Below, piece after piece: positions 1 through 13,377 of a stretch of 41,759 nucleotides of DNA. How positions within the stretch are numbered: the first letter of the stretch is position 1; each line of letters begins with the position of its first letter. The DNA lies in NCBI GenBank assembly GCA_025054835.1, contig JANWZQ010000180.1, forward strand, positions 1 to 41,759, given 5' to 3'. The stretch comes from Chthonomonadaceae bacterium. Lineage in GTDB: Bacteria > Armatimonadota > Chthonomonadetes > Chthonomonadales > Chthonomonadaceae. Under the pieces are notes generated by a model. It saw only the letters and a program-made list of their open reading frames with translations. It had not been told where the DNA came from and made no database searches. The position numbers and the translations under genes were made by a program.

Positions 1-233
1 ATTCTTCACTTCTCTCGAGAGGTCTCTCCTCTCTTATGGAATTAGCCCAGTGCGATTGAAAAGGTATTGCCTTGCCTGTTCTTTTGCCTGTCACTGGGGT
101 TTTATTACTGTTTTCGTCGTCATTGTGTGCGAGAGTATGAAGACTTCATCAAAAAGTCTCCGGGAGAAAGGGCTCCGGAGCCACACAGTCAGGAAGTGAC
201 GCCAGACACTGATTGAGATGCGAGGTGCTGCTC
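1..233. other. AT-richer leader upstream of the large ATPase
   Basis: No gene is visible here. The first 180 bases are about 47% G+C by my count, clearly below the coding sequence that follows. Short inverted stretches are present around 14-37 (CTCTCGAGAG) and 159-180 (CTCCGG and CCGGAG arms), but no convincing promoter or terminator. The low G+C could simply be intergenic composition or could mark a boundary with acquired DNA; the window edge prevents a decision. Confidence 0.4.
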
Positions 234-3200
234 ATGCCAACCCTGTATGAGATCGTGGGTAATATAGAGCCCATTATTGACACGTTCCGGGCAAGCGCTC
301 TGAGGAATACCCCCGGCGCAGTCCGTACTGCATACGAGCCCAATGCGGAGCGTTACTTTGCCAGCGAAGCGGTACGTCAGGTGCGCGACAACCTGCTCAA
401 GCGCCTGAAACAGGGCGAGCGGGCGCTGGGCTACCTCATCGGCGAATACGGCTATGGGAAAACCGCTGCCGCCATATACCTCTGGAGAGAGTGCGAACGC
501 AACGGCATTGTTGCCGTTCCCCCATTCCAGTTCACCAGCTTTGATGACCTGACAGAAGCGGTAACCGGGTGGCTTCGACAGGCCATCATCGACCGCCGTG
601 CCGATCTGGTCCCGCAGGTAGATGCGTTGCAGGAACGCTATCACGGGCGCTCCGTGGAGCAACGTGCTACGGAACTGGCCCGGCAGCACGATCTGCCGGT
701 AGACAAGGCGCGCGAGATCGTTGCGAAAGAGATTGCTCCCATAACCAGTATCGGGCAGGCAGGGCACGTGTCGGATTTTCTGGAGGCTGCGACTCGCCTG
801 GCGCAGGAGGCCGGGTATCAGGGGCTGATCGTCTTTGCAGACGAAATGCAAGCCTTTCTGGAGGCGGGAGATATACGTAAGAACATCGAAGCCCTGCGGC
901 AACTGGTGCTCGCCCTGCGCCTCTCGAAAGCGGTTCTGGGCCTGATGCTTGTGATCCATGAGCGGTCTGCTATGCTCGTTGCGGAGAATACAGGCGATGC
1001 CATGCAACGCCTGCAGGATGACGGCGCAGCGCTCAATCTGGGGCAGCACCTGGACGTAGAGTTCCCCCGTCATCTCATGGAGTACCTCTGTCAGAAAGCA
1101 GGGGTGGAGCGGGACCTCGTGGTTGACACAGCCACACTGGAAGCGCTCGGGCAGATCACGCTGCGCAAGGACCTCTCTAACGGGCCACGCACCGTGGCAG
1201 CGGCCGTACGTTGCATCGTTCGCCACCATAACGAGCAGGCGAAGCCGTATCGCATCCAGGATCTGGCGCGCGATTACGAGGAGCGCCGTATTGTCTTCGA
1301 CGGCGTGGAGCGCTCGCTCTCCGGAGTAATGGCCCGGTTGCTGGCCGATGATGTGGTCCGGAAGGACGCGCGCTACGGCGATGTGGTGCGGTTCCTCTGC
1401 ATGTTTCCGGAGGGCGCCCCTGAGCAGTTCCTGCGCCAGTACGGTCTGGAGATCGCCCTGGTGGAACTGGCCCAGAGGGAGGGGTTGCTCGGCACCATGA
1501 TTTACGCGCCCAAGGCGGAGCACTGGGCGCTCCGGGCGTTGCAACTGGATGCCGGTGCGGAAGACCGTCTGACAGAATTTGTGCGGCAGTTCCGGGACCG
1601 GGGATGGTATCACGCTACGCCGGAAGAGCGCCTGCAGATCGCGCGTGCCGCCTTCGCCAAGCTACTGTTGCCAGAAATCCTGCCTCGCCGTGGACCGGGA
1701 GAAGGCAAACGAAAATTCTGGGGGCATCTCAACTGGGATAGAGAGTCCTTCCGCGACCCGGGCGAGATCATTCTGCGGGGTAGCTTCGAGAGCACGGTGA
1801 CGCGCTTCCCGGAGCGCAAGGTGGCAATTCTCATTGGATCCAGAGAGGACAGGATGCGCGCCTACCGTCCTGACGAGGACACACATCTGGTCTTCGCTTT
1901 TCATCTGCTACCGTTCGGAGGTGCAGAAAAGAATCGTGTGGAGACAGTGTGCAACAGCTCCCGCGTGGACTTTTTCCTCAATCTGGACGTGAGTGTCACC
2001 ACTCTGACTCCAGACCACGATTTCCCACCGGAACTGCAGGTGCTGCGCGACAGCATCGTTCCAAGCCAGTGCACCGCGGCAATTCTGCTCAATTTGATCT
2101 TCTACATCGAGGATCAACTGCCCCGGTTGGTGATGCCGGAGGCCGACCGACAGCAGATAAAGCAGTACCTGTGGCGCAGCGCGCTCAGGAACCTGGAGCA
2201 ACTGCTGTTCCCGGCAGACATGGAGGCCACTGGTGTCTCCGTGCAGGCGCGCGGCCGGCAGTTGCTTGAGTCGATCTTCACACAGAAGCTGGAAGAACTC
2301 TACCCGCACTATCGCGCTCTGCACACCGGCACCGAGGCGCAGAATGACCTGAAGAGATACGAGCGCTTGCTGAAGGAGGGTGGTTTTCGGCTTGCTGTCA
2401 AGCGGGGGCAGATGCCGGTGCGCCTCTCCACAACCGAGTTCCTGCAGAAGGCAGGGGGGAGCACGGGTTCGCAGTTTGACGCAATCGTGTCGCGCCTGAA
2501 GGGGCTCGGGTTGCTCGAGACCAGTAAGGAAGAGACACAGCTGGATGACAACGGACGGCGTGTGCGCACGCTAGAATTCACGCTCGTCGAGCACCCTCTG
2601 GAGGTGCATTTGCGGCAGCAGATAGAGAGACACGGCACAGAGTTCACCGTCCGGCGAGGTGGGAGGTTGCATGAGACACGCCGTCTGCCACGGGAGCACC
2701 TGCAACGTCTGGCAGTGCGTCTGGGGTACCTTGTCGAGGAGTTTGAAACGATCCTGAATCTGGCGTGCTGGCGTGAGTGGCTTGACGTCGAAGACACGCA
2801 CGTCTTTCTGGCGGTGCCGGACACCGACCCGGACACGTTGCGCCGGGAAGCGCAGGAGCTCCGCGATCAGATAGAGGCATTTGCCGATGTGGACATAGAA
2901 GAGGCCACAGCACTGCGTGACCGTCTCGATATGATCGCCCGGCGCATTGATGCGGGTGATCCAGAGATATTGAGCGACACGAGCGTGGAACTGCGCGTGC
3001 TGCGCGAGAGGCTGGCGGCACTCGTCCGAAGCTATGCACGGAGGCAGGAAGAAAAACGTAAGGAGCTTCATGGCAAGGTGCGTGTCATTCTGCGCTCTGT
3101 GCCTGAGCTGGAGGAACCCATTGCCATCCCGGGTGCCATCGGGGGCAAGCTGGAAGAGATCCGTCGTCGCCTGCAGAAAAACAGCGTGAAGTTGCGCACA

Positions 3201-4223
3201 GAGTTGCAGGCCCTGCAGGAGATGGTATGGGCTTCCATAGGTGACGAGGACATCGAGAGTGTCCACGAACTGATCCAGCAACAACAGAGAGATGCAGAGA
3301 GGGAGCAGAAGGCTGTACAACTGAACAAACAGATCCGATGGCTGAGCCAGCTTCGAGAACATCTGGAGCACTGGAAAGCACTGGCTCATAGCGCGCTTCA
3401 ACTCGAACAGGAGGCCAGGGAGAACGCGCCGGACATCGCAGAACGGCTGACCACATGGTCGGACGAAGTGATCATGCTCTTCAGCAGCAACGACCAGCTG
3501 GTGGAAGCCATCGCGAAGCATACGGAGTTTGAGCCACGCCTCAAAGCGTTGCGTGCCGAGCAGGACGGCAGGGCGCAGCAGTTGCGCGATGCGTTCACGC
3601 AATATCATGCGCGCCTGTGCCAGTTGATGCGCGAGAACCGGCTTCCGGAACCCCGCGAGCACGCCTTTGATCCCCAGAACCCCGATCGGTCCTATGAGGC
3701 TCTGGCAGCAGAAGTGGCGCGCCTCCTGCGGGAGGCCCTGCAGACGCTTTTGCTTCCTCTCGAGGAGATTATTGCCCGGTGTACGTTCCTCCTCGAGTTC
3801 CGGCAACGGCATGAAGCTCTGGCTGCCCGGATGGAGGCAGAACGGATGCATTCCTCCATCAGCAACGCCATCAGTGAGGCCCATGAGAGAATGGTGCTGG
3901 AGTTCCGTCAGGGGAACGAGAAGTTGATCGAACTCTGTGGAGCGTACGCGGAAGCTCTGGCGAAGCAGGGGGTGCTGGCACAAAAGGTGGCCGCATTGGA
4001 ACAACCGGATCCACCGCGCCCGGGAGTGCAGGAGGAAGTGTTGCTCGCCATTCGGCGCTATGAGCGTGACAACGGAGGGCGCACCACACCGGTTACCATG
4101 GCGGGACTGTATCAATCCCTGCGCAAGCGGCAACGCCTGACAGCCAATGACCTGTTCTCTGCGGTGCAGCAACTCTACATGCAGGGGAATGTGGAGATCA
4201 TCCTGCGCGAGCGGTGCGAGTAG
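234..4223 (+). CDS. Large P-loop ATPase with long helical C-terminal half, possibly BREX BrxC/PglY-like
   Basis: This protein of about 1329 residues has an N-terminal NTPase domain. Walker A is GEYGYGKT at residues 70-77. Walker B is LIVFADE, with D203-E204, followed by sensor-like helices. The middle carries alpha/beta and winged-helix-like segments. Residues from about 860 to 1250 are charged and rich in heptad-like Leu/Glu/Arg/Gln, suggesting coiled coil. The last 60 residues resemble a winged helix. I chose ATG 234 because GAGGTG sits six bases upstream; a TTG at 213 is also in frame. The size and plan recall the giant ATPases of phage-defence systems such as BREX BrxC/PglY, or other DNA-processing ATPases, but I do not recognise the family firmly. 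The downstream neighbours are housekeeping genes, so any partner genes would lie to the left of the window. Confidence 0.6.
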   Translation: MPTLYEIVGNIEPIIDTFRASALRNTPGAVRTAYEPNAERYFASEAVRQVRDNLLKRLKQGERALGYLIGEYGYGKTAAAIYLWRECERNGIVAVPPFQFTSFDDLTEAVTGWLRQAIIDRRADLVPQVDALQERYHGRSVEQRATELARQHDLPVDKAREIVAKEIAPITSIGQAGHVSDFLEAATRLAQEAGYQGLIVFADEMQAFLEAGDIRKNIEALRQLVLALRLSKAVLGLMLVIHERSAMLVAENTGDAMQRLQDDGAALNLGQHLDVEFPRHLMEYLCQKAGVERDLVVDTATLEALGQITLRKDLSNGPRTVAAAVRCIVRHHNEQAKPYRIQDLARDYEERRIVFDGVERSLSGVMARLLADDVVRKDARYGDVVRFLCMFPEGAPEQFLRQYGLEIALVELAQREGLLGTMIYAPKAEHWALRALQLDAGAEDRLTEFVRQFRDRGWYHATPEERLQIARAAFAKLLLPEILPRRGPGEGKRKFWGHLNWDRESFRDPGEIILRGSFESTVTRFPERKVAILIGSREDRMRAYRPDEDTHLVFAFHLLPFGGAEKNRVETVCNSSRVDFFLNLDVSVTTLTPDHDFPPELQVLRDSIVPSQCTAAILLNLIFYIEDQLPRLVMPEADRQQIKQYLWRSALRNLEQLLFPADMEATGVSVQARGRQLLESIFTQKLEELYPHYRALHTGTEAQNDLKRYERLLKEGGFRLAVKRGQMPVRLSTTEFLQKAGGSTGSQFDAIVSRLKGLGLLETSKEETQLDDNGRRVRTLEFTLVEHPLEVHLRQQIERHGTEFTVRRGGRLHETRRLPREHLQRLAVRLGYLVEEFETILNLACWREWLDVEDTHVFLAVPDTDPDTLRREAQELRDQIEAFADVDIEEATALRDRLDMIARRIDAGDPEILSDTSVELRVLRERLAALVRSYARRQEEKRKELHGKVRVILRSVPELEEPIAIPGAIGGKLEEIRRRLQKNSVKLRTELQALQEMVWASIGDEDIESVHELIQQQQRDAEREQKAVQLNKQIRWLSQLREHLEHWKALAHSALQLEQEARENAPDIAERLTTWSDEVIMLFSSNDQLVEAIAKHTEFEPRLKALRAEQDGRAQQLRDAFTQYHARLCQLMRENRLPEPREHAFDPQNPDRSYEALAAEVARLLREALQTLLLPLEEIIARCTFLLEFRQRHEALAARMEAERMHSSISNAISEAHERMVLEFRQGNEKLIELCGAYAEALAKQGVLAQKVAALEQPDPPRPGVQEEVLLAIRRYERDNGGRTTPVTMAGLYQSLRKRQRLTANDLFSAVQQLYMQGNVEIILRERCE

Positions 4224-4282
4224 TTCCCCCGGCTGTAGCGTTGCCAGCAGCAGTGCAGTGGAACCGGAGCGCTGGCACAGGT

Positions 4283-5125
4283 TTACGCGACTTTGCAGAT
4301 CTGGTAGGCCTGCCGGAGTGAGGTCATCGGATCCCGGCGGGGAATGAACTCGTGCGCCAGATAGCCCTGGAATCCTGTGTCCACGATCGCGCGGGCGATC
4401 CGGGCGTAGTTGAGCTCCTGCGTCTCGTCGATCTCATTGCGACCGGGCACGCCCCCTGTGTGGAAGTGCGCGATGTACTGGATGTTGTTCTGAATGGTCT
4501 GGATAATGTCCCCCTCCATGATCTGCATGTGGTAGATGTCGTAGAGTAGTTTGAAGCGGTTGGAGCCAACGCGCTTGCAGAGCTCCACGCCCCATGCGGT
4601 ATGGTCGCACTGATAGTCCCGGTGATCGCGTTTGGAGTTGAGTAGCTCCATGACCACGGTAACGCCCAGGCTCTCTGCAAGGGGCATGATCCGCTTCAAC
4701 CCGCGCGCGCAGTTCTCCAGACCCTCCGCATCGGAGATACCGCGCCGGTTGCCTGAGAACACAATCATGCAGGGCAACTTTGCGGCGGCAATCTTCGGCA
4801 GCAGGCGCTCCGACTCCCGGACCAGCCGGTCATGGTCGGCAACCCGATTCCATCCCTCCACAATCCCCCCCGGCCCGTTGGCAACAGCGCAGGTGAGGTT
4901 GTACTTTCGAACGATTTCCCACTCGTTCTCGCTCAGCAGCTCCACTGACTGAATGCCGATCTGTGCCGCGTTCTTGCAGAGATCTTCCAGCGACATGTTC
5001 CCGTAGCACCATCGGCATACCGACTGCTTGAGGGGCGCCTTCTTCGGATCCTGCCCGGCAGCGGCGCGTGTGACCGCCACGGTCGTGGCCAGTGCGGCGA
5101 ACGCGGTACGACGTGTGACTTCCAT
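4283..5125 (-). CDS. Tat-exported hydroxypyruvate isomerase-like TIM-barrel protein
   Basis: The 280-residue product is a xylose isomerase-like (AP endonuclease 2 superfamily) TIM barrel, closest in character to hydroxypyruvate isomerase Hyi. Likely metal and substrate ligands are visible in order: VVMELLN (Glu), YDIYHMQ (Asp and His), AHFHTGG (His) and AHEFIPR (Glu). The N-terminus carries a twin-arginine motif, RRTAFAAL, followed by an Ala-rich hydrophobic stretch, so folded export is expected; the cytoplasmic Hyi of other bacteria lacks this. The start at ATG 5125 is preferred because it places the RR motif at the very N-terminus and has a purine-rich stretch (GGGGAGAAAGG) upstream; the longer reading frame to 5236 is Arg/Gly-rich and unlikely. 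It is transcribed divergently from gltB. The substrate is unknown; the family assignment is firm. Confidence 0.85.
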   Translation of the reverse strand: MEVTRRTAFAALATTVAVTRAAAGQDPKKAPLKQSVCRWCYGNMSLEDLCKNAAQIGIQSVELLSENEWEIVRKYNLTCAVANGPGGIVEGWNRVADHDRLVRESERLLPKIAAAKLPCMIVFSGNRRGISDAEGLENCARGLKRIMPLAESLGVTVVMELLNSKRDHRDYQCDHTAWGVELCKRVGSNRFKLLYDIYHMQIMEGDIIQTIQNNIQYIAHFHTGGVPGRNEIDETQELNYARIARAIVDTGFQGYLAHEFIPRRDPMTSLRQAYQICKVA

Positions 5126-5332
5126 GGCCTTTGCCTTTCTCCCCTGCAACGGTGATATGTCTGTTTCTAGCACATTTCCGCATGCAAGGACACGACTCCT
5201 TCCTGGCCCGGGAGCAGCGCGCTTTCTGGAGCGCACCTGCCCGGGACGGGATCACACGTGCGAGCAAGTATGGCAATCTGTGGCCTGAGATGCATGTTGT
5301 GGTAATCCAGCGAAAAAGACGGGCTCGAAACC

Positions 5333-5361
5333 TTGACTTGTCGCGCTTTTTATGATACGCT
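5333..5361 (+). promoter_or_regulatory. Candidate sigma-70 promoter for gltB
   Basis: A TTGACT box (5333-5338) is followed after 17 bases by TACGCT (5356-5361). The -35 is good and the -10 is weak. It lies about 100 bases before the gltB start codon in the 344-base divergent gap, so the transcript would include the small upstream ORF at 5414. Confidence 0.4.
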
Positions 5362-5413
5362 AATCTCCCTGCGTCTCCACAAGAAGGAAACCGACGGGCA
5401 GAACGGAAGGACC

Positions 5414-5469
5414 ATGCTGTCCATTCTCGGCGACAACGGGGTCACGCGAATGGCGCGACGGAGAAAGGG

Positions 5470-5473
<4 letters not shown>
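5414..5473 (+). CDS. Putative 19-aa upstream ORF coupled to gltB
   Basis: ATG 5414 opens a 19-codon frame (begins MLSILGDNG, ends MARRRKG) whose TGA at 5471-5473 overlaps the gltB ATG at 5470-5472 in the classic ATGA arrangement. A GGAAGG element lies just before its start, though spacing is short. If translated, ribosomes terminating here would be positioned to restart on gltB. Nothing in the peptide looks like a run of one regulatory amino acid. It could be fortuitous; only the overlap and the purine-rich element support it. Confidence 0.3.
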
Positions 5474-10089
<4,616 letters not shown>

Positions 10090-10110
10090 CATCGGGAGCC
10101 CTCCGGAGCG

Positions 10111-11421
10111 CTAGAAGGGGTTCACCGGTGTGCCATTTACCCGGACTTCGAAGTGCAGATGCGGGCCGGTAGAAAGGCCGGTGGAACCTACCCGGGCGAT
10201 CACCTGCCCCTGCCGGACTTCCTGTCCTTCGCGCACCAGCAGTACCGAGCAGTGTGCGTAGAGGGTGGTACGGCCGTCTCCGTGGTCGATGATCACGCAG
10301 TTGCCATATCCTCCAGAGTAGGCGGCCAGCAACACCACACCACCGGCGGCCGCGCGGATCGGTGTGCCATGGGGTGCTCCGAAGTCCACTCCCGTGTGCA
10401 TGCGGCGGCGGCGCAGAATGGGGTGGAACCGTTCGCCGAAGCCCGAGGTGATGCGCCCGGCAACGGGGCGCATAAAGCCGCCCCGCCAGACAGGCGGCGG
10501 TGTGTATTCAGGGGCTTCCTCCGGCCCCGGTGGGGGAAGTCCACGGCGCTTACGGGCAAGTTCCAGCGCCCTTCTGCGGGCCAGAGCCGCGCGACGCAGT
10601 GCTTCCTGCCGGCGACGCAGCATTTCGGAGAGCATGCGGATGCGCGCAGTCATGGCGCGCGCCTCCTCTTCCAGCTCATCCAGCATCTCTTCCGCTTCGT
10701 GACGTTGTTCCTGCACCTGATCGAGCAACTGCCGTTGTTGTGCCCGATCCCGCAGATAGTCCTGCTTGCGCGCCTCGAACTCGGCTGCAAGCGCCTGCTG
10801 CTCCCGGCGTTGCTGCTCGAGGCGGCGTTTGTCTGCGGCAATCTGTGCCAGGTCGCGCTTCACACCCTCAATCAGCTCGGCGTCGCTGCGCACGATGTGC
10901 TGGACGTAGACGCTGCGTGACAGCAGTTCCTGCAGATCCCGGGATTGCAGCAACACCTGCAGGTAGTTCGTCGGCCCTCGTGCGTAGTTTTCGCGCAGGC
11001 GGCGGGCCAGCAGGATGCGGCGTTGCGCCAGTCGCTCCTCTGTCTCCTCCAGACGGCGGGTCACGCGATCGTGTGCTTCACCGAGTTCCCGCAGGCGCTG
11101 GCGCACTGCGTTCAGGCGCTCCTGCGTGCGTGCGATCCGGGCATTCACGGTCTCGATGGTGTCGGCAATGGCGATTTCCCGATCTTTTGCCTGCCGGATC
11201 TGTGTCTGCACTTTCTGCATCTGCTGTTGCATACCGCGCAGTTGCTGGCGCAACCGGGCCTTCTGGGCAGCCGCCGCACTGGCCTCCCGGGCCGAGAGAA
11301 CACGTCGAGGGGAGGCTTTTGCTTCTTTCGCATAGCGTGGAACAGACTGCTGTGCCGTACCGCTTCCGGCAAGGAGCGCCGCCAGTACGCCGAGACCGAT
11401 TGTCCGGACAGGGGAGCGCAT
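10111..11421 (-). CDS. envC: EnvC-like murein hydrolase activator, LytM/M23 domain
   Basis: The 436-residue protein has a signal peptide (residues 1-23), a long coiled-coil region of about 240 residues, and a C-terminal LytM (peptidase M23) domain. The zinc-site residues appear intact: H342 and D346 (HTGVD), H390 (YAHC) and H421/H423 (HLHFEV). In Escherichia coli EnvC the metal ligands are lost and the protein only activates amidases; here the retained residues suggest it could itself cleave peptidoglycan. It follows ftsX with a one-base gap, so it is the periplasmic effector pulled by FtsEX during septum splitting. Its 3' end converges on gltB with a 21-base gap and no obvious terminator. 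Confidence 0.93.
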   Translation of the reverse strand: MRSPVRTIGLGVLAALLAGSGTAQQSVPRYAKEAKASPRRVLSAREASAAAAQKARLRQQLRGMQQQMQKVQTQIRQAKDREIAIADTIETVNARIARTQERLNAVRQRLRELGEAHDRVTRRLEETEERLAQRRILLARRLRENYARGPTNYLQVLLQSRDLQELLSRSVYVQHIVRSDAELIEGVKRDLAQIAADKRRLEQQRREQQALAAEFEARKQDYLRDRAQQRQLLDQVQEQRHEAEEMLDELEEEARAMTARIRMLSEMLRRRQEALRRAALARRRALELARKRRGLPPPGPEEAPEYTPPPVWRGGFMRPVAGRITSGFGERFHPILRRRRMHTGVDFGAPHGTPIRAAAGGVVLLAAYSGGYGNCVIIDHGDGRTTLYAHCSVLLVREGQEVRQGQVIARVGSTGLSTGPHLHFEVRVNGTPVNPF

Positions 11422-11422
11422 C

Positions 11423-12316
11423 TCAGATTGGCCTCAGGAAGCGACGGATTGCCAGGTAGCTGCCGACGAGCCCGATCAGGGCGCCCAGCGCGACGAGGAC
11501 AGCTGGCACGTGCCATGGGGAGAGCAGCGAGGGGACATCGCCAATCAGGGGGGAGCGCAGGCTGGCGACAAAGCGGGAGACCTCGCGTGCGCAGAGTAGC
11601 AGGATCCCACTTGCGAGCAGAGCGCCCACAACGCCGTGGAACAGGCCTTCCAGGAGCAGCGGCAGGCGGATGAATCCCGGGGTAGCCCCGACCAGTTGCA
11701 TGGTGCGGATCTCACGCCGACGCGCGAAGACCGTTAGCCGGATGGTGTTGTAGACGAGAAACAGAGTCGCGATGAACAGGCCTGCACTGGCACTGCCACC
11801 GACCACCTTGACCACGCGGGCCAGGCCCAGCATCACGCGTACCGCTTCCCCGGCATCGACCACGCGCTCCACGTCCGGGTAGGCAGTCTGATCGCGGAAG
11901 TTATGGGCTATCGCCTGGATCTGTGCGATGTCCCGGACCTCGACCTCCAGCTTGTCCGGCAGCGGGTTCTCTTCCAGCGCTTCGGTTAGCAGAGGCTCAC
12001 TGGCCTGCAGGTCGGCCCAGGCCTGCTCCCGGGGAATAAGCCGGACGCGTGCGACGCCGGGCAGGTGTGCGATCTGATCCCGGAGCGTTTCTGCCCGTTC
12101 GCGGCTGACGTCGGGCAGGAGGAACAGGTCAATCCGGTCGAAACGGCGGGGCTGGAACTGGGCGTACTCGCTGAGCCGGAAAATGGTCCAGAGCGAGGCG
12201 CCCAGAACGGTCAGCGCAACGGTAACTGTGCCCAGTGTAGCCAGAGACATCAAACCGTTGCGACGAATGTTGAGCCATGCCTCATGCAACAGGAAGCCCA
12301 GACTGCTCAGCCTCAC
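11423..12316 (-). CDS. ftsX: Cell division protein FtsX
   Basis: The 297-residue permease-like protein has the FtsX plan: a short cytoplasmic N-terminus, a first membrane helix (about residues 22-46), a periplasmic domain of about 120 residues containing the VRLIPREQAW segment, and three C-terminal membrane helices. It shows no transport-ATPase function of its own and couples FtsE ATP hydrolysis to the periplasmic hydrolase. The start is GTG 12316 with GAGG eight bases upstream, ten bases after the ftsE stop. The gene is followed immediately by envC. Confidence 0.95.
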   Translation of the reverse strand: MRLSSLGFLLHEAWLNIRRNGLMSLATLGTVTVALTVLGASLWTIFRLSEYAQFQPRRFDRIDLFLLPDVSRERAETLRDQIAHLPGVARVRLIPREQAWADLQASEPLLTEALEENPLPDKLEVEVRDIAQIQAIAHNFRDQTAYPDVERVVDAGEAVRVMLGLARVVKVVGGSASAGLFIATLFLVYNTIRLTVFARRREIRTMQLVGATPGFIRLPLLLEGLFHGVVGALLASGILLLCAREVSRFVASLRSPLIGDVPSLLSPWHVPAVLVALGALIGLVGSYLAIRRFLRPI

Positions 12317-12326
12317 AACGCAATCC

Positions 12327-13049
12327 TCATGATCGCATTGGTTCCGACAGCATCAGCAGGGGGCGGTACGCGCCCTGCTGATCGTCACGCACCAGACGGC
12401 CACGTTCCAGCGCGACGACGCGACGTTGCATGCGATCCACAATCGTGTGGTCGTGCGTGGCGACGATCACCGTGGTGCCTCGCACGTTGATGTGATGGAG
12501 CAGCTGCACAATGCCGAGCGAGGTGTCTGGATCCAGATTGCCGGTCGGCTCATCGGCGAGCAGAAGCGGGGGATCGTTAACAAGAGCCCGGGCAATGGCC
12601 ACGCGCTGTTGTTCCCCTCCGGAGAGCTGATGCGGGAAGGCATCCGGGCGATGCGCGAGGCCGACCATCTCCAGCACGTGAGGGACCTTGCGTCGGATGG
12701 TCCGGCTGCTCTCTCCGGTTACCCGCAGGGCAAAGGCAACATTCTCGTAGACCGTTTTGTTGGGCAGCAGGCCAAAGTCCTGAAACACGATGCCGAGGCG
12801 GCGCCGGAAGAGCGGGACCTCCCGGGAGGGCATGTGGTTCAGGTCATGGCCCGCGACACGTACGGTGCCCTGTGTGGCCGTTTCTTCCCGGTAGAGCAGC
12901 TTGAGGAGCGTTGATTTGCCCGCGCCGGTAGGACCCACGATGAAGACGAATTCGCCCTTATTGACGCACAGGCTGACCTGATAGAGGGCGATCCACTCGT
13001 TGCCGTAATTGACGGTCACGTTCTGAAGCTGGATCATTGGCGTACTCAC
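12327..13049 (-). CDS. ftsE: Cell division ATP-binding protein FtsE
   Basis: The product of 240 residues is an ABC ATPase with Walker [10 protein letters not shown], the Q-loop in [10 protein letters not shown], signature LSGGEQQR, Walker [13 protein letters not shown] and the switch His in [14 protein letters not shown] and position beside ftsX identify it as FtsE rather than a generic exporter ATPase. GTG 13049 and ATG 13037 are both possible starts and neither has a strong ribosome site; the family usually begins near the second. It is the first gene of ftsE-ftsX-envC. Confidence 0.95.
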   Translation of the reverse strand: MSTPMIQLQNVTVNYGNEWIALYQVSLCVNKGEFVFIVGPTGAGKSTLLKLLYREETATQGTVRVAGHDLNHMPSREVPLFRRRLGIVFQDFGLLPNKTVYENVAFALRVTGESSRTIRRKVPHVLEMVGLAHRPDAFPHQLSGGEQQRVAIARALVNDPPLLLADEPTGNLDPDTSLGIVQLLHHINVRGTTVIVATHDHTIVDRMQRRVVALERGRLVRDDQQGAYRPLLMLSEPMRS

Positions 13050-13377
13050 GGGCAGCAGGAAGATGGAGATCCGGTGGCCGGTTCGGGCGGATGCGAACTG
13101 CCTGTACGCGGTCAGCCGTCGCCGGTACGTCGTCCGCAGAGACCTTCCTCAGGGCCGTTCCGTTTGCGAGAAGGTGTCGTGAGAGAGGGCCCGGCACAGG
13201 CCGTTGCTTTCCATTAAGACACGTCTCCCTGTTCCCTGTCAAGTGTTGACGCAAACTGCGAGGAAAGCCAGCACGCAGCAAGACCCGTGCGAGCGTGGTT
13301 GCAGAGCACTGCGAAGGGCGGGAATGCATCGCGGGCAGGTCCGGAAGCCCGGTTGCCACGAGAGGCGGTGTGATCGC
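13050..13377. other. 328-base intergenic stretch between SLBB gene and ftsE
   Basis: No gene is credible here. The stretch holds the ftsE promoter at 13213-13242 and about 160 bases of leader before ftsE. I saw no clear terminator for the SLBB gene that ends at 13378, so read-through into ftsE is possible. Confidence 0.5.
13213..13242 (-). promoter_or_regulatory. Sigma-70-type promoter for ftsE-ftsX-envC
   Basis: On the minus strand a perfect TTGACA (13242-13237) is followed after 18 bases by CTTAAT (13218-13213). Expected transcription start is near 13206, giving a leader of about 155 bases before ftsE. A consensus -35 of this quality is rare in the window. Confidence 0.55.

Noticed and set aside
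189-1613. 474-residue minus-strand frame opposite the large ATPase
   Set aside because: Composition follows the antisense of the ATPase codons; no motif, no ribosome site, and the plus-strand gene has clear domains.
2571-4172. 533-residue minus-strand frame opposite the ATPase C-terminal half
   Set aside because: Gln/Leu/His-rich shadow of the coding strand; no recognisable domain.
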